A DNA stretch of 22,529 bases from an uncultured Porphyromonas sp. (GTDB lineage: Bacteria; Bacteroidota; Bacteroidia; Bacteroidales; Porphyromonadaceae), in NCBI RefSeq assembly GCF_902489635.1, contig NZ_CABUAN010000036.1:1-22529 (forward strand), written 5' to 3'. Positions 1 through 8,040 of the stretch are shown here, one piece after another (the first letter of the stretch is position 1; the number at the start of each line of letters is the position of its first letter). The notes beneath the pieces are model-generated. The model made no database searches, was not told where the DNA came from, and saw only the letters and a program-made list of their open reading frames with translations. A program made the translations under genes and the position numbers.

Positions 1-159
1 CACGTGGAGAATCTCAAATCTCCACGTGGATATTTTTTATTTTCCACGTGGGCGTGATTCATTTCCTCCGAAGTTTCATTTGATTCCTCCGAAGAATTTT
101 TTCTTCCCCACGTGGAAAATAAAAATTCTCCACCTGGATATTTCGAAATATCCACGTGG
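1..159. repeat. Period-22 palindromic repeat array (copy A)
   Basis: Dyad-symmetric cores recur about every 22 bp. CCACGTGG occurs at 22-29, 44-51, 108-115 and 152-159. A partial core starts at 1, and CCACCTGG, one base different, is at 130-137. The two missing register positions, near 65 and 86, hold TTCCTCCGAAG, which has TTC-N4-GAA symmetry. Linkers are AT-rich. The cores all lie on one face of the helix (two turns). Positions 1-81 recur at 22449-22529 with about three mismatches. There are no unique spacers, so this is not CRISPR. The function is unknown. The array lies about 125 bp upstream of the tRNA-Gly promoter. Confidence 0.85.
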
Positions 160-262
160 AAATCCGTTTTCCCCGACACCGCTCCGTATCGATATGTAGT
201 CGACTCTAAATTATCGTAACGAGCCGGCGTTGAGTTTGCCCTGACCATAAGATTACAGGTAC

Positions 263-292
263 TTTTCCATTCCAAAATTTATTGTACCTTTG
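263..292 (+). promoter_or_regulatory. Bacteroidetes-type promoter of tRNA-Gly
   Basis: TACCTTTG at 285-292 matches the -7 consensus TAnnTTTG of the Bacteroidetes primary sigma factor. A T-rich TTTT at 263-266, with an 18-bp spacer, could be a weak -33 element. Transcription would start near 299, about 65 nt before the tRNA. Confidence 0.7.
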
Positions 293-298
293 CCTCCA

Positions 299-363
299 CA
301 ATCCGAGGGGACTGGTGGCTATGGCAGCGTAGTCGCAGGATAGTCGCCCGAGGGTGGTGCCAT
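299..363 (+). other. GC-rich 5' leader of the tRNA-Gly transcript
   Basis: This segment lies between the predicted start site and the mature tRNA and would be removed by RNase P. It is GC-rich and contains short internal complementarities, such as GCG-TAGT-CGC and GGCTAT with ATAG-TCGCC. I do not recognise a tRNA, riboswitch or coding sequence in it. Confidence 0.3.
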
Positions 364-439
364 GCGGAAATAGCTCAGTTGGTAGAGCATCAGCTTCCCA
401 AGCTGAGGGTCGCGAGTTCGAGCCTCGTTTTCCGCTCCA
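364..439 (+). tRNA. tRNA-Gly (anticodon CCC)
   Basis: A full cloverleaf can be folded by hand. The acceptor arm is GCGGAAA (364-370) with TTTCCGC (429-435). The anticodon stem TCAGC/GCTGA encloses the loop TTCCCAA, which gives anticodon CCC. The T stem GCGAG/CTCGT encloses the canonical loop TTCGAGC. The discriminator is T436 and CCA is encoded at 437-439. The promoter at 285-292 and the terminator at 453-484 suggest a single-gene transcript. Confidence 0.97.
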
Positions 440-452
440 ATGACAGACGATA

Positions 453-484
453 AACAGAGCGGCAAGAGTCGCTCTGTTTTTTTA
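453..484 (+). terminator. Intrinsic terminator after tRNA-Gly
   Basis: A perfect 9-bp stem, AACAGAGCG (453-461) with CGCTCTGTT (470-478), has an 8-nt loop and runs into a tract of seven T from 477. It lies 14 nt after the encoded CCA. Confidence 0.92.
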
Positions 485-562
485 TGCTTAGAGGGGGCGA
501 TATGCCGTCTCTTTTGCTTGAGAACATTTCACTAACTTAGCGGAGCAACAATTCTCGAAAAC

Positions 563-1000
563 ATGTGTAGAAGGAAAAGACAACAGACCCAAGGCTCCGC
601 AAATACGATGTATAAGGGATTCGTAAGACGTGGAGCGGTCGTGATACCCGACACTATCGAAGAAGGACCCGACCTGGCAGAGGTCAAGGGCAAGCTACTA
701 GAGCGTATGAGGGCTATCCAAGCTGAGGATAGAGCCGAGGGCAAACGCGAAGAGCTGTGGTTCACGATACAAGGCGACAAGGATGGTATCTGGCACGGAT
801 GTATGACCAAGAAGGGCGGGTACTATGAGAACAACAACGACCGCATACCATGGTGGGCGTGGATACTTATGATACCTGGCTTTATGTTGGCCCCCCTATT
901 TTGGTTTATCTATGACTTCATAAACCCGAGCAAGCTCAAGCGAGATCGAGAGGCCTATTGGAAGAGTCGAGGCGATGGCTCTACACTCCCGACAGCTTAA
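563..1000 (+). CDS. Hypothetical small membrane protein
   Basis: I do not recognise this 145-residue protein. The first two thirds are charged and soluble-looking, with a helix rich in Glu, Lys and Arg around residues 38-65. A hydrophobic, Trp-rich segment (WWAWILMIPGFMLAPLFWF) spans about residues 97-115, and a basic tail follows (KLKRDREAYWK). This suggests a single-pass protein or a hairpin anchor. The ATG at 563 is the longest start. An in-frame ATG at 608 (MYKGFVRRG) is an equally credible start, and neither has a clear ribosome binding site. It stands alone between the tRNA terminator and the secDF promoter. A weak promoter-like TAACTTAG lies at 533-540. Codon use looks like that of the neighbours, so I think it is a real gene. 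No function can be assigned. Confidence 0.65.
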   Translation: MCRRKRQQTQGSANTMYKGFVRRGAVVIPDTIEEGPDLAEVKGKLLERMRAIQAEDRAEGKREELWFTIQGDKDGIWHGCMTKKGGYYENNNDRIPWWAWILMIPGFMLAPLFWFIYDFINPSKLKRDREAYWKSRGDGSTLPTA

Positions 1001-1115
1001 GAGCTGTGAGGAATGGGTGTAGGCGGAGGGGTTGTCGTTTTGCTTCATAGTGACGTTTGGGTACTTCCGTAGCTCGATGTGGAGGACTTTTTTCGGACAA
1101 TCGGAGGGGTATCTG

Positions 1116-1146
1116 TTTGCCAGTAGTATATTTTAGCGTAACTTTG
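1116..1146 (+). promoter_or_regulatory. Promoter of secDF
   Basis: TTTG (1116-1119), a 19-bp spacer and TAACTTTG (1139-1146) together match the Bacteroidetes -33/-7 consensus (TTTG-N19-21-TAnnTTTG). This is the best two-box promoter in the window. The implied leader before the ATG at 1194 is about 40 nt. Confidence 0.85.
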
Positions 1147-1193
1147 TGGCAATCTAGACTACGTGAAATAATAACGATATATCAAATATACTC

Positions 1194-4124
1194 ATGCAGA
1201 ACAAAGGATTTGTGATCCTCTTCGCCTCTCTACTGACGATCATCTGCGCTTTCTACATCTCCTTTACCCCTGTGGTAAGGCACTACGATCAGAAGGCGCT
1301 GGCGATGACCGCAGCTGGCGAGGATGGCAAAGCGTATCTCGACTCAATGGCCAACGAGAAGGTGTGGTTTGGCTACACGCTCAAGAAAGCCCGCAACCAG
1401 CAGATAGGGCTCGGACTAGACCTCAAGGGCGGTATGAACGTCGTCCTCAAGGTCAATGGACGTGACCTCCTACGCAACCTCTCAGGACATAACCAGTCGC
1501 CAGCCTTCATCGAGGCTATAGACAAGGCCGCTAAGGAGGGCAGTAATGACTTCGTAGGGACTTTCGTAAAGGCTTACAAGGAGCTCGAACCCTCAGGCTC
1601 GCTCGCTGTCATCTTTAGCAATGGCCCCCTCCGTGATGTCATCTCCCCTAAGTCTAGCGATCAGGAGGTCATCAAGGTGCTTCAGGAGAAGTATAGTAGT
1701 GCTATCGACGCTGCCATCAACGTCCTCAAGACGCGTATCGACCGCTTTGGTGTGGTCGCTCCAAACGTACAGCGCATCGAGGGCCAGGGACGTATCCTTG
1801 TCGAGCTCCCTGGCGTTACAGAGCCTCAGCGTGTTCGAGAGCTACTGCAGCGCAGTGCTAACCTGCAGTTCTGGCGTACTTACACTTATGATGAGATCGC
1901 TAGCGATCTCGTCGACGCTAACAACCGTCTCACCGCTATGGCGAACGGCAAGGACCTAACGCCTGCTGACACGACTACTACAGCAGCTGACTCGACCGCT
2001 ACGGCAGCAGACTCGACCGCGGTGCAGAAGCCAGCTACGACAGGTGTAGAGAATGTCCTCTTTAGCAAGCTCAACGTGACCAATCGTGGTACCATCGTGG
2101 GCTACGCGCGTCGCGCTGATCTAGACAAGATCGATGAGATGCTCGAGGAGGCACAGAAGCAGAAGATGATCCGCGAGGATCTGATGCTGCTCTGGGGCAA
2201 CTCGCCTATCAAGGATCCGCAGACAGGTAAGGAGACAGACCTCTACGAACTATACGCTATCCGTGGTAACCGCAATGCTCTCCCCGATCTAGGTGGTGAG
2301 GTGGTCACCTCGGCACGTAGTGAGGTGCGCAACGACCTTGGTCAGAATCGTCCCGTCGTCACTATGACTATGAACGATGAGGGTGCCCGCAAGTGGGCTC
2401 GCCTGACGGGTGACAACATCGGCCGAAGCATCGCTATCGTCCTCGATGGTGTCGTCTACTCAGCTCCTAATGTCAATTCGGAGATCACGGGCGGACGCTC
2501 TGAGATCTCAGGTAACTTTACCGTCGACGAGACGACCGACCTTGCTAACGTCCTTAACTCTGGACGTATGGAGGCTTCTGTCGAGATCGAGCAGGAGAGT
2601 GTCGTCGGCCCGACCCTCGGTAGCGAGTCTATCAAGGCTGGTATCATCTCCTTTGCGATAGCCATCATCCTGCTGATGATCTATATGTGCCTCGCTTATG
2701 GTCTCATCCCAGGTCTCATCGCCGATGGTGCTCTGATCCTCAACAGCTTCTTCACGCTTGGTGTCCTAGCCTCTTTCCACAGTGTCTTGACCTTGTCCGG
2801 TATTGCGGGACTTGTGCTGACTCTCGGTATGGCGGTGGATGCAAACATTCTGATCTTCGAGCGTATCAAGGAGGAGCTCCGTGCTGGCAAGTCTATGACA
2901 CGTGCTATACAGGATGGTTATGGCAATGCCTTCTCAGCAATCTTTGACTCCAACCTGACGACCGTCATCACGGGTGGTGTACTCTATGCCTTTGGTACAG
3001 GTCCTATCCGTGGCTTCGCTACGACGCTCATCATCGGTGTCATCGCTTCCTTTATCACCGCCGTCTTCCTAACGCGTATCGTCGTTGAGGCGCTTGATAA
3101 GAAGGGTCGCATGGACAAGGTCACTTATACGACCTTCCTCACACGCAACCTGCTCAACAACCCCACCTACAAGATCCTGGAGAACCGCAACAAGGGCTTC
3201 ATCATCTTTGGCTCTATCCTCGTGCTCGGTCTCATTGGCTCGTTCGTATGGGGTCTCAATAGAGGTATCGAGTTCTCTGGAGGTCGCAACTATATCGTCG
3301 CCTTTGAGCAGCCCGTCTCTTCGGCTGAGGTGCGTGAGGCTCTCACGAAGCCTCTTGAGGAGCATGTCCTTGTCACCTCAATCGGTACGGAGGGCAACCA
3401 GGTTCGTATCTCAACCAACTATGGTATCGGCATGACTCAGGAGAGCGAAGACGAGGAGCTACTCGTCATCGGTAAGGTCTTCGAGGGAGTCCAGAAGTTC
3501 CTCCCACAGGGTACCACCCAGCAGCAGTTTGTCGACAACTATGTCGTCAGCTCACAGCGCGTCAGCCCGAGTATGTCTAAGGACATCTCTCGTCAGGCTA
3601 TCATAGCGGTGATTCTCTCCCTGATCTTCATGGGACTGTACATCTTGCTCCGCTTCCGCAACTGGGCTTTCTCGCTAGGAGCCTTTGCCTCTGTGGCTAC
3701 GACCACGCTACTTATCGTGGCGAGCTACATACTGCTCTGGCAGATTATGCCCTTCACGATGGAGCTGGATCAAAACTTCATCGCAGCACTACTAGCGATC
3801 ATCGGATACTCGATCAACGACGTGGTCGTCGTCTTCGACCGTGTCCGTGAGACGCTACACAACTATCCGAACCGCGAGGAGAAGCTGGTGATGAATGAGG
3901 CACTCAACAGTACGCTAGCTCGTACGGTGCAGACCTCCTTCTCAACCTTCCTAGTGGTCTTCATCATCTTTATCCTCGGTGGAGCCTCTATGCGTAGCTT
4001 TACCTTTGCGCTACTCATCGGTATCGTCTATGGTATCTTCTGTACGCTCTTCGTCGCGTCGCCTATTGCTTACCTAGTACGCAGTAGACAGCATCAGAAG
4101 AAGCTCGCAGCAGCTAAGAAGTAA
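1194..4124 (+). CDS. secDF: Fused protein translocase subunit SecDF
   Basis: This inner-membrane accessory subunit of the Sec translocon uses the proton gradient to pull exported proteins through. The 976-residue protein joins SecD and SecF, as is usual in Bacteroidetes. A first membrane helix (about 6-27) is followed by the motif GLDLKGG (D76) and the large periplasmic domain. A SecD membrane bundle lies at about 478-637 and contains AVDANILIFERI, with the conserved membrane Asp at 549. The SecF half starts near 665 with its own helix, then a periplasmic domain with GIEFSGG, then the C-terminal bundle with SINDVVVVFDRV (D876). These are the Asp positions expected for proton coupling. An odd Thr/Ala/Asp low-complexity stretch occupies about 256-284 and probably forms a linker in the periplasmic domain. 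The gene is apparently monocistronic, with its own promoter and a strong downstream hairpin. Confidence 0.97.
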   Translation: MQNKGFVILFASLLTIICAFYISFTPVVRHYDQKALAMTAAGEDGKAYLDSMANEKVWFGYTLKKARNQQIGLGLDLKGGMNVVLKVNGRDLLRNLSGHNQSPAFIEAIDKAAKEGSNDFVGTFVKAYKELEPSGSLAVIFSNGPLRDVISPKSSDQEVIKVLQEKYSSAIDAAINVLKTRIDRFGVVAPNVQRIEGQGRILVELPGVTEPQRVRELLQRSANLQFWRTYTYDEIASDLVDANNRLTAMANGKDLTPADTTTTAADSTATAADSTAVQKPATTGVENVLFSKLNVTNRGTIVGYARRADLDKIDEMLEEAQKQKMIREDLMLLWGNSPIKDPQTGKETDLYELYAIRGNRNALPDLGGEVVTSARSEVRNDLGQNRPVVTMTMNDEGARKWARLTGDNIGRSIAIVLDGVVYSAPNVNSEITGGRSEISGNFTVDETTDLANVLNSGRMEASVEIEQESVVGPTLGSESIKAGIISFAIAIILLMIYMCLAYGLIPGLIADGALILNSFFTLGVLASFHSVLTLSGIAGLVLTLGMAVDANILIFERIKEELRAGKSMTRAIQDGYGNAFSAIFDSNLTTVITGGVLYAFGTGPIRGFATTLIIGVIASFITAVFLTRIVVEALDKKGRMDKVTYTTFLTRNLLNNPTYKILENRNKGFIIFGSILVLGLIGSFVWGLNRGIEFSGGRNYIVAFEQPVSSAEVREALTKPLEEHVLVTSIGTEGNQVRISTNYGIGMTQESEDEELLVIGKVFEGVQKFLPQGTTQQQFVDNYVVSSQRVSPSMSKDISRQAIIAVILSLIFMGLYILLRFRNWAFSLGAFASVATTTLLIVASYILLWQIMPFTMELDQNFIAALLAIIGYSINDVVVVFDRVRETLHNYPNREEKLVMNEALNSTLARTVQTSFSTFLVVFIIFILGGASMRSFTFALLIGIVYGIFCTLFVASPIAYLVRSRQHQKKLAAAKK

Positions 4125-4167
4125 GCACACCTCTGCTCTCTCTCAAGGTAGAGCAAGGTAAAACCAA

Positions 4168-4213
4168 AGTCGGAGCCTATCCACGATCGTGTGGGTAGGC
4201 TCCGACTGCTTTT
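4168..4213 (+). terminator. Terminator hairpin after secDF
   Basis: AGTCGGAGCCTA (4168-4179) pairs perfectly with TAGGCTCCGACT (4196-4207). Five further inner pairs, one of them G-T, leave a 6-nt loop. GCTTTT follows. The stem is very stable but the T tract is short. Confidence 0.8.
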
Positions 4214-4238
4214 GAGGCAGTGGTGCAGAGACGACTCC

Positions 4239-4287
4239 CTCTAATCTCTAACTTCTACCCTCTAACTTCTAATCTCTAACCTCTAAA
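4239..4287. repeat. Seven phased heptamers upstream of pyrE
   Basis: Seven consecutive 7-bp units are in perfect register: CTCTAAT, CTCTAAC, TTCTACC, CTCTAAC, TTCTAAT, CTCTAAC, CTCTAAA. Only positions 1, 6 and 7 vary noticeably. The tract ends four bases before the pyrE -7 element, so it occupies the -33 region and the sequence upstream of it. Confidence 0.9.
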
Positions 4288-4291
4288 TTCG

Positions 4292-4299
4292 TACCTTTG
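4292..4299 (+). promoter_or_regulatory. Promoter -7 element of the pyrE operon
   Basis: TACCTTTG matches TAnnTTTG and lies 27 bp before the pyrE ATG. No TTTG is present at -33. That position falls inside the heptamer tract, where TTCT (4267-4270) is the closest match. Confidence 0.75.
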
Positions 4300-4326
4300 T
4301 GCCATATCTAAGATACTTATCCTCTT

Positions 4327-4983
4327 ATGACATCAAAAGTTTCAGATCAGCAGTGCACTATCGCGCAGTCGGTAGCTCATCGTTTGCTCGCTATCCAGGC
4401 TGTCGAGCTTCGTCCAGACGCACCCTTTACGTGGGCCTCTGGGTGGCTTAGCCCTATCTATTGTGACAACCGCAAGACGCTCTCTTACCCCGAGCATCGC
4501 AGCTACATCAAGCAAGCCTTTGCCATCCAGGTGAGCGATCGCTACCCCGATGCTGAGGTGGTAGCAGGCGTTGCCACGGGAGCTATCTCGTGGGGAGCCT
4601 TGGTGGCAGACGAGCTGGGGTTGCCCTTCGTATATGTACGCTCCTCGGCTAAGGATCATGGCAAGCAAAACCTCATCGAGGGTTATCTACCCGAGGGAGC
4701 TCGTGTCGTAGTCATCGAGGATCTGATCTCTACGGGCGGTAGCAGTATGAAGGCTGTCGAGGCGCTACAAGCAGCAGGCGCACAGGTCGAGGGACTCATG
4801 GCGGTCTATACGCATGGCTTCGCTGAGGCCGAGCAGCTTTTCGCCAAGGCTGGCGTGGAGATGCGCACCCTGACCGATTACAACGAAGTGATTCGCCAAG
4901 CGGTCTCTGCTGGTTACGTCTCTGAGCATGACTTAGAGATGCTTGCTCAGTGGCGCGAAAACCCGAGCCAGTGGGGACGATAG
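4327..4983 (+). CDS. pyrE: Orotate phosphoribosyltransferase
   Basis: PyrE joins orotate to PRPP to make orotidine 5'-phosphate in de novo pyrimidine synthesis, in the cytoplasm. The 218-residue length is normal. The PRPP-binding signature VVVIEDLISTGGS lies at about 127-139. The mobile catalytic loop, with its Lys/His pattern (RSSAKDHGKQN), is at about 105-115. An N-terminal substrate segment reads FTWASGWLSPIYCDNR (34-49). The ATG at 4327 follows the promoter by a short leader. The next gene starts 37 nt after the stop, so pyrE probably heads a transcript through the SRPBCC-like, lipoprotein and porin genes. Confidence 0.96.
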   Translation: MTSKVSDQQCTIAQSVAHRLLAIQAVELRPDAPFTWASGWLSPIYCDNRKTLSYPEHRSYIKQAFAIQVSDRYPDAEVVAGVATGAISWGALVADELGLPFVYVRSSAKDHGKQNLIEGYLPEGARVVVIEDLISTGGSSMKAVEALQAAGAQVEGLMAVYTHGFAEAEQLFAKAGVEMRTLTDYNEVIRQAVSAGYVSEHDLEMLAQWRENPSQWGR

Positions 4984-5020
4984 CATTGACGACACCTTTA
5001 AGCTTATACATCCCATTCCT

Positions 5021-5443
5021 ATGACGATACAAAGTCAGCCCGTCGCCTCTACGTATAGTTGTGAGGCGATCTATCGTAAGATCAGCGACCTGACCAATCT
5101 CGAGGAGGTGCAACAGCTCCTCGAGGAGAAGCAAGTCACGGTCTCCTCACTCACTAGCGATCGCTGCGAGGTGCAGGCGCAGGTGATGAAGTTCCCGGCA
5201 GATCTCGCACTCGTTGTCTCGGAGCGTATCCCCACCGAGGAGGTGCGCTACCAGATCGAGCACGACATGATGCCCGCCAATGTCTCCATACGGATCACAC
5301 CCCAGGAGACGGGAGGTAGCACCTTAGTCGTCTCGCTAGATGCTAAGCTCAATCCCTTTGTCGCTGGCATGGTAAAACCACACCTAGAGGAGGCTGTGCA
5401 GTACATTGCCAATATGTTGGGGCAGATGCGCTACGACGCATAG
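5021..5443 (+). CDS. SRPBCC (START-like) family protein
   Basis: This 140-residue cytoplasmic protein appears to have the SRPBCC helix-grip fold, which usually forms a cavity for small hydrophobic ligands. It begins with a short beta-strand, then a helix and loop (EAIYRKISDLTNLEEVQQLL). Beta-strand-like segments follow, and a long C-terminal helix ends it (PHLEEAVQYIANMLGQM), as is typical of the fold. I recall such a gene next to pyrE in other Bacteroidales, but the ligand is not known to me. The frame stays open upstream to an ATG at 4943, but that start would overlap the end of pyrE. The ATG at 5021 leaves a normal gap and the expected N-terminal strand, so I chose it. Family assignment is by overall pattern, not by a catalytic motif. 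Confidence 0.8.
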   Translation: MTIQSQPVASTYSCEAIYRKISDLTNLEEVQQLLEEKQVTVSSLTSDRCEVQAQVMKFPADLALVVSERIPTEEVRYQIEHDMMPANVSIRITPQETGGSTLVVSLDAKLNPFVAGMVKPHLEEAVQYIANMLGQMRYDA

Positions 5444-5467
5444 TCTAAAGCTAAGATCAAGACAAGG

Positions 5468-5938
5468 ATGCAGGGTACCCGCATAATGCTCTTATCGCTC
5501 ATGACGCTCCTACTACTGGGGTGTCAAGGCGAGGTGCAGTACGCCACGCCCCTGCGTCCTATACACTATCCGATCTACTTCGGTAGTGCCGAGGGGCGTG
5601 CGCTCATACCCGTCGGGGGGTACCTACGCATCACCAAGCCCTCGACAGCAACTTCAGCCATCGGCTTCGGAGGCATCCTGGTCATTCACGGCTTCGCAGG
5701 AAGTGGCACGGCCGATTACTACTACGCCTACGACCTTGCCTGCCCTAAGGAGCTGGACCCGACAAACGCTTTGATGGTCAATGAGAAACTCGAGGCGGTC
5801 TGTCCGAAGTGTCATAGTCGCTTTAGCATTGTCTATGGCGGGGGAACGCCTATCCAAGGGCCTGCCCAAAGCCCCCTCCTCCCTTACCGTGTCCTACCCA
5901 TTGATGGGGGTATACTGATCACTGCACCTGAGCTATGA
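5468..5938 (+). CDS. Rieske-like lipoprotein
   Basis: This is a 156-residue predicted lipoprotein. Residues 1-18 are a lipoprotein signal, and the lipobox LLLG-C places the lipidated Cys at 19. An alternative start is Met7. The body resembles a small Rieske [2Fe-2S] fold, with ACPK around Cys92, CPKCH at 112-116, then a Gly/Pro-rich loop (GGGTPIQGPAQSPLLPY) like the Pro loop of Rieske proteins. The ligand pattern is not canonical. The first pair is Cys-Pro-Lys rather than Cys-X-His, and the second is Cys-X2-Cys-His. Cluster binding is therefore doubtful, or a different cluster is bound. Its stop overlaps the start of the porin gene (ATGA), which implies translational coupling and an envelope role. 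The physiological partner is unknown. Confidence 0.75.
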   Translation: MQGTRIMLLSLMTLLLLGCQGEVQYATPLRPIHYPIYFGSAEGRALIPVGGYLRITKPSTATSAIGFGGILVIHGFAGSGTADYYYAYDLACPKELDPTNALMVNEKLEAVCPKCHSRFSIVYGGGTPIQGPAQSPLLPYRVLPIDGGILITAPEL

Positions 5939-7986
5939 GCAAGCTAGTCCGACACCTTCTCAGCCTCCTCGTCTTGTGGAGCCTCCTAGCGACAGCCGTT
6001 AGGGCGCAGTCGCGCTACGATTACGACATCCCGCTACCCGGCTTTGACAAAGATCCCCACGAACTCATCTATCGTGGCGAGACGCTCCACAGCTATCTGA
6101 TCAATCCCTACACGGGAGCGCTCTATGCGGCACGTCCCGATACGCTGAGCACGCTTTTTCACGATCAGGTGAAAGCGGAGAGCCGCTCCATCGTGATGGC
6201 TTACCTAGGGAACTTGCGCTCTCCGTGGGTCGATATGGACTACTTCAACCGTCTGCGCCCGCAGCATCGCTTCCTCTTCGATCAGACGCTCTCGGGCTTC
6301 GTATGGGACGAGTCTAACAGGCTCTTCTATCGCACGAAGACTCCCTTCTCCAAGCTCTTCTATCAGCGCAATGGAGATGCCCAGAGACGCGAAGAGCAGT
6401 TTGACGGGACGATCGCCTTCAACCTCAGCAAGCGGCTAGCGATGGGAGCCGACTTCAACTACACTTACTCGCCAGGCTACTACATAGGTAACCGCACCAA
6501 GAGCTGTGACTATCGGCTCTTTGCGACGCTGACACTAGACCGCTACGAGGCGTATCTCTCGGGCGGGGGCAACTTCGCACGTATCACGGAGAATGGAGGT
6601 ATCCTCGAGGATGGCTATGTCAATGACCCTACACGGAGCAACTCTGGCCGGCGCACTCTGGAGAGCCACGAGATACCCGTTCGTCAGGCAGAGCGTGTTT
6701 GGAATGGTATCGACGATGCTCACTTCTTCCTCTCGCATCGCTACAACTTCGGCTCCTATCGTCCTCGCAGTGCCAGTGACTCGCTGACCATCTTTGGCGA
6801 GCGTCGCACTGAAGCCGATACGGTGCGCTTCGTGCCGATAGCTAGTGTGGGGCATATCTTGAGCTTCAGGCAAGGCATCCATCAGTATGTGAACCGCAAC
6901 CAAGCTACCTGGGAGCACTACCCCAACCACTACTCCTATATGCACAAAGGTCCCTCGGGTGCGCTCGACTCGCTCTACGTATTGCCTGAGGATAGTACCC
7001 GACGGTGGCAGCTGGACAATAGCTTTGTCCTCTCGCTCCGTGAGGGCTTCAGACCATGGGTTAAGTTTGGTCTAGAGGCTTATGTGCGGCTGGAAAACAA
7101 ATACTACTACACCCCCGATTCGCTCTATCGGGAGCGACCTGGGCACAGCACCATGGACGTGGTCGTGGGGGGACGCATAGCGCGTACCTCGGGACACTTG
7201 CTCAATTTCGATGCGCAGCTCGAGAGTACCCTCCTAGGCGAAAACATCGGATCCATCTTGGCGCAAGGCGGTATCAGTACTTCGTTCCGTCTCTGGAGCT
7301 TCCCCGTAGGACTGCGTGCCTGGGGCAACTTCGAGAATCGTCGTCCGGATTACTTCATCCGGCACTTTCACGGCACCTTCCACCGCTGGGACAGAGACTT
7401 CGGCTATGAGCGGCGGCTAGCCTTCGGAGGGCGCCTTACGCTCGACAAACTAGGCACCTCGCTAAGCGTCGAGACCGCCACCCTGCAGAACCAGCTCTAC
7501 TGGACTTCGCAAGGGGTTGTCGAGCAGTGTGCTGACCCGATACAGATCCTCTCGGCACGCCTGCTGCATGGCTATAAGTGGGGTTGGCTCGCCTGGAGAC
7601 TGCAAGCCCTCTACCAGCTCTCCACACGTCAGGAGGTGATGCCTCTGCCGACGCTGAGCCTATACGGGTCGCTCTACACAGACTTCTTCTACGCTCGTGT
7701 CCTGCGCATCATGCTCGGCGTGGATTGTCGCTGGCACACGCTATACTATGCACCTTACTACGAGCCAGCGGTCATGCAGTTTGTCAATCAGACGGAGACG
7801 AAGTATGGCAACTTCCCCCATCTAAACGCTTTCGTCAGCTTTCAGCTCAAGCGGGCTCGCTTCTTTGTCGAGTACTACAACCTCGGCGACCTCTTTATCT
7901 CACCCTCGGAGCGCTTCTCCGCGGCGCACTACCCGATCAATCCGCCCGTCATCCGCCTCGGCATCTCCCTCGATCTAAATAAGTAG
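5935..7986 (+). CDS. Putative outer-membrane porin (Porin_10-like)
   Basis: This 683-residue protein starts with a clear signal peptide: a basic start, a Leu-rich core and AVRA before the cut at about residue 24. The mature part is rich in Tyr, Trp, Arg and Phe, with many alternating strand-like segments. It ends in a terminal strand, PPVIRLGISLDLNK, as expected for a large outer-membrane beta-barrel. Length and style fit the Bacteroidetes putative porin family (Porin_10). There is no TonB plug, so it is not a SusC-type receptor. The start overlaps the stop of the Rieske-like lipoprotein, so the two are probably made together. The substrate is unknown. A perfect 20-bp palindrome about 60 bp downstream may help end the transcript. 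Confidence 0.82.
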   Translation: MSKLVRHLLSLLVLWSLLATAVRAQSRYDYDIPLPGFDKDPHELIYRGETLHSYLINPYTGALYAARPDTLSTLFHDQVKAESRSIVMAYLGNLRSPWVDMDYFNRLRPQHRFLFDQTLSGFVWDESNRLFYRTKTPFSKLFYQRNGDAQRREEQFDGTIAFNLSKRLAMGADFNYTYSPGYYIGNRTKSCDYRLFATLTLDRYEAYLSGGGNFARITENGGILEDGYVNDPTRSNSGRRTLESHEIPVRQAERVWNGIDDAHFFLSHRYNFGSYRPRSASDSLTIFGERRTEADTVRFVPIASVGHILSFRQGIHQYVNRNQATWEHYPNHYSYMHKGPSGALDSLYVLPEDSTRRWQLDNSFVLSLREGFRPWVKFGLEAYVRLENKYYYTPDSLYRERPGHSTMDVVVGGRIARTSGHLLNFDAQLESTLLGENIGSILAQGGISTSFRLWSFPVGLRAWGNFENRRPDYFIRHFHGTFHRWDRDFGYERRLAFGGRLTLDKLGTSLSVETATLQNQLYWTSQGVVEQCADPIQILSARLLHGYKWGWLAWRLQALYQLSTRQEVMPLPTLSLYGSLYTDFFYARVLRIMLGVDCRWHTLYYAPYYEPAVMQFVNQTETKYGNFPHLNAFVSFQLKRARFFVEYYNLGDLFISPSERFSAAHYPINPPVIRLGISLDLNK

Positions 7987-8040
7987 TACGCTGGGTGCGT
8001 CTGTCTCCGTTAAAGGCTACTGAATTATATGTCTTGTCCT

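Noticed and set aside
1..159. CRISPR array at the window start (also considered for 8129-8294)
   Set aside because: The period is 22 bp, with palindromic cores and AT-rich linkers, no 30-40 bp unique spacers and no cas genes.
532..810. 92-residue minus-strand ORF overlapping the small membrane protein
   Set aside because: It is Ser/Leu-rich low complexity with no promoter. The plus-strand frame has the more natural composition and a membrane segment.
4943..5020. Upstream ATG for the SRPBCC-like gene
   Set aside because: It overlaps the pyrE coding end and adds 26 residues with no fold role.
7436..7627. Possible antisense gene in the porin region
   Set aside because: Its Arg-, Ala- and Ser-rich composition is typical of the reverse complement of a GC-rich gene.
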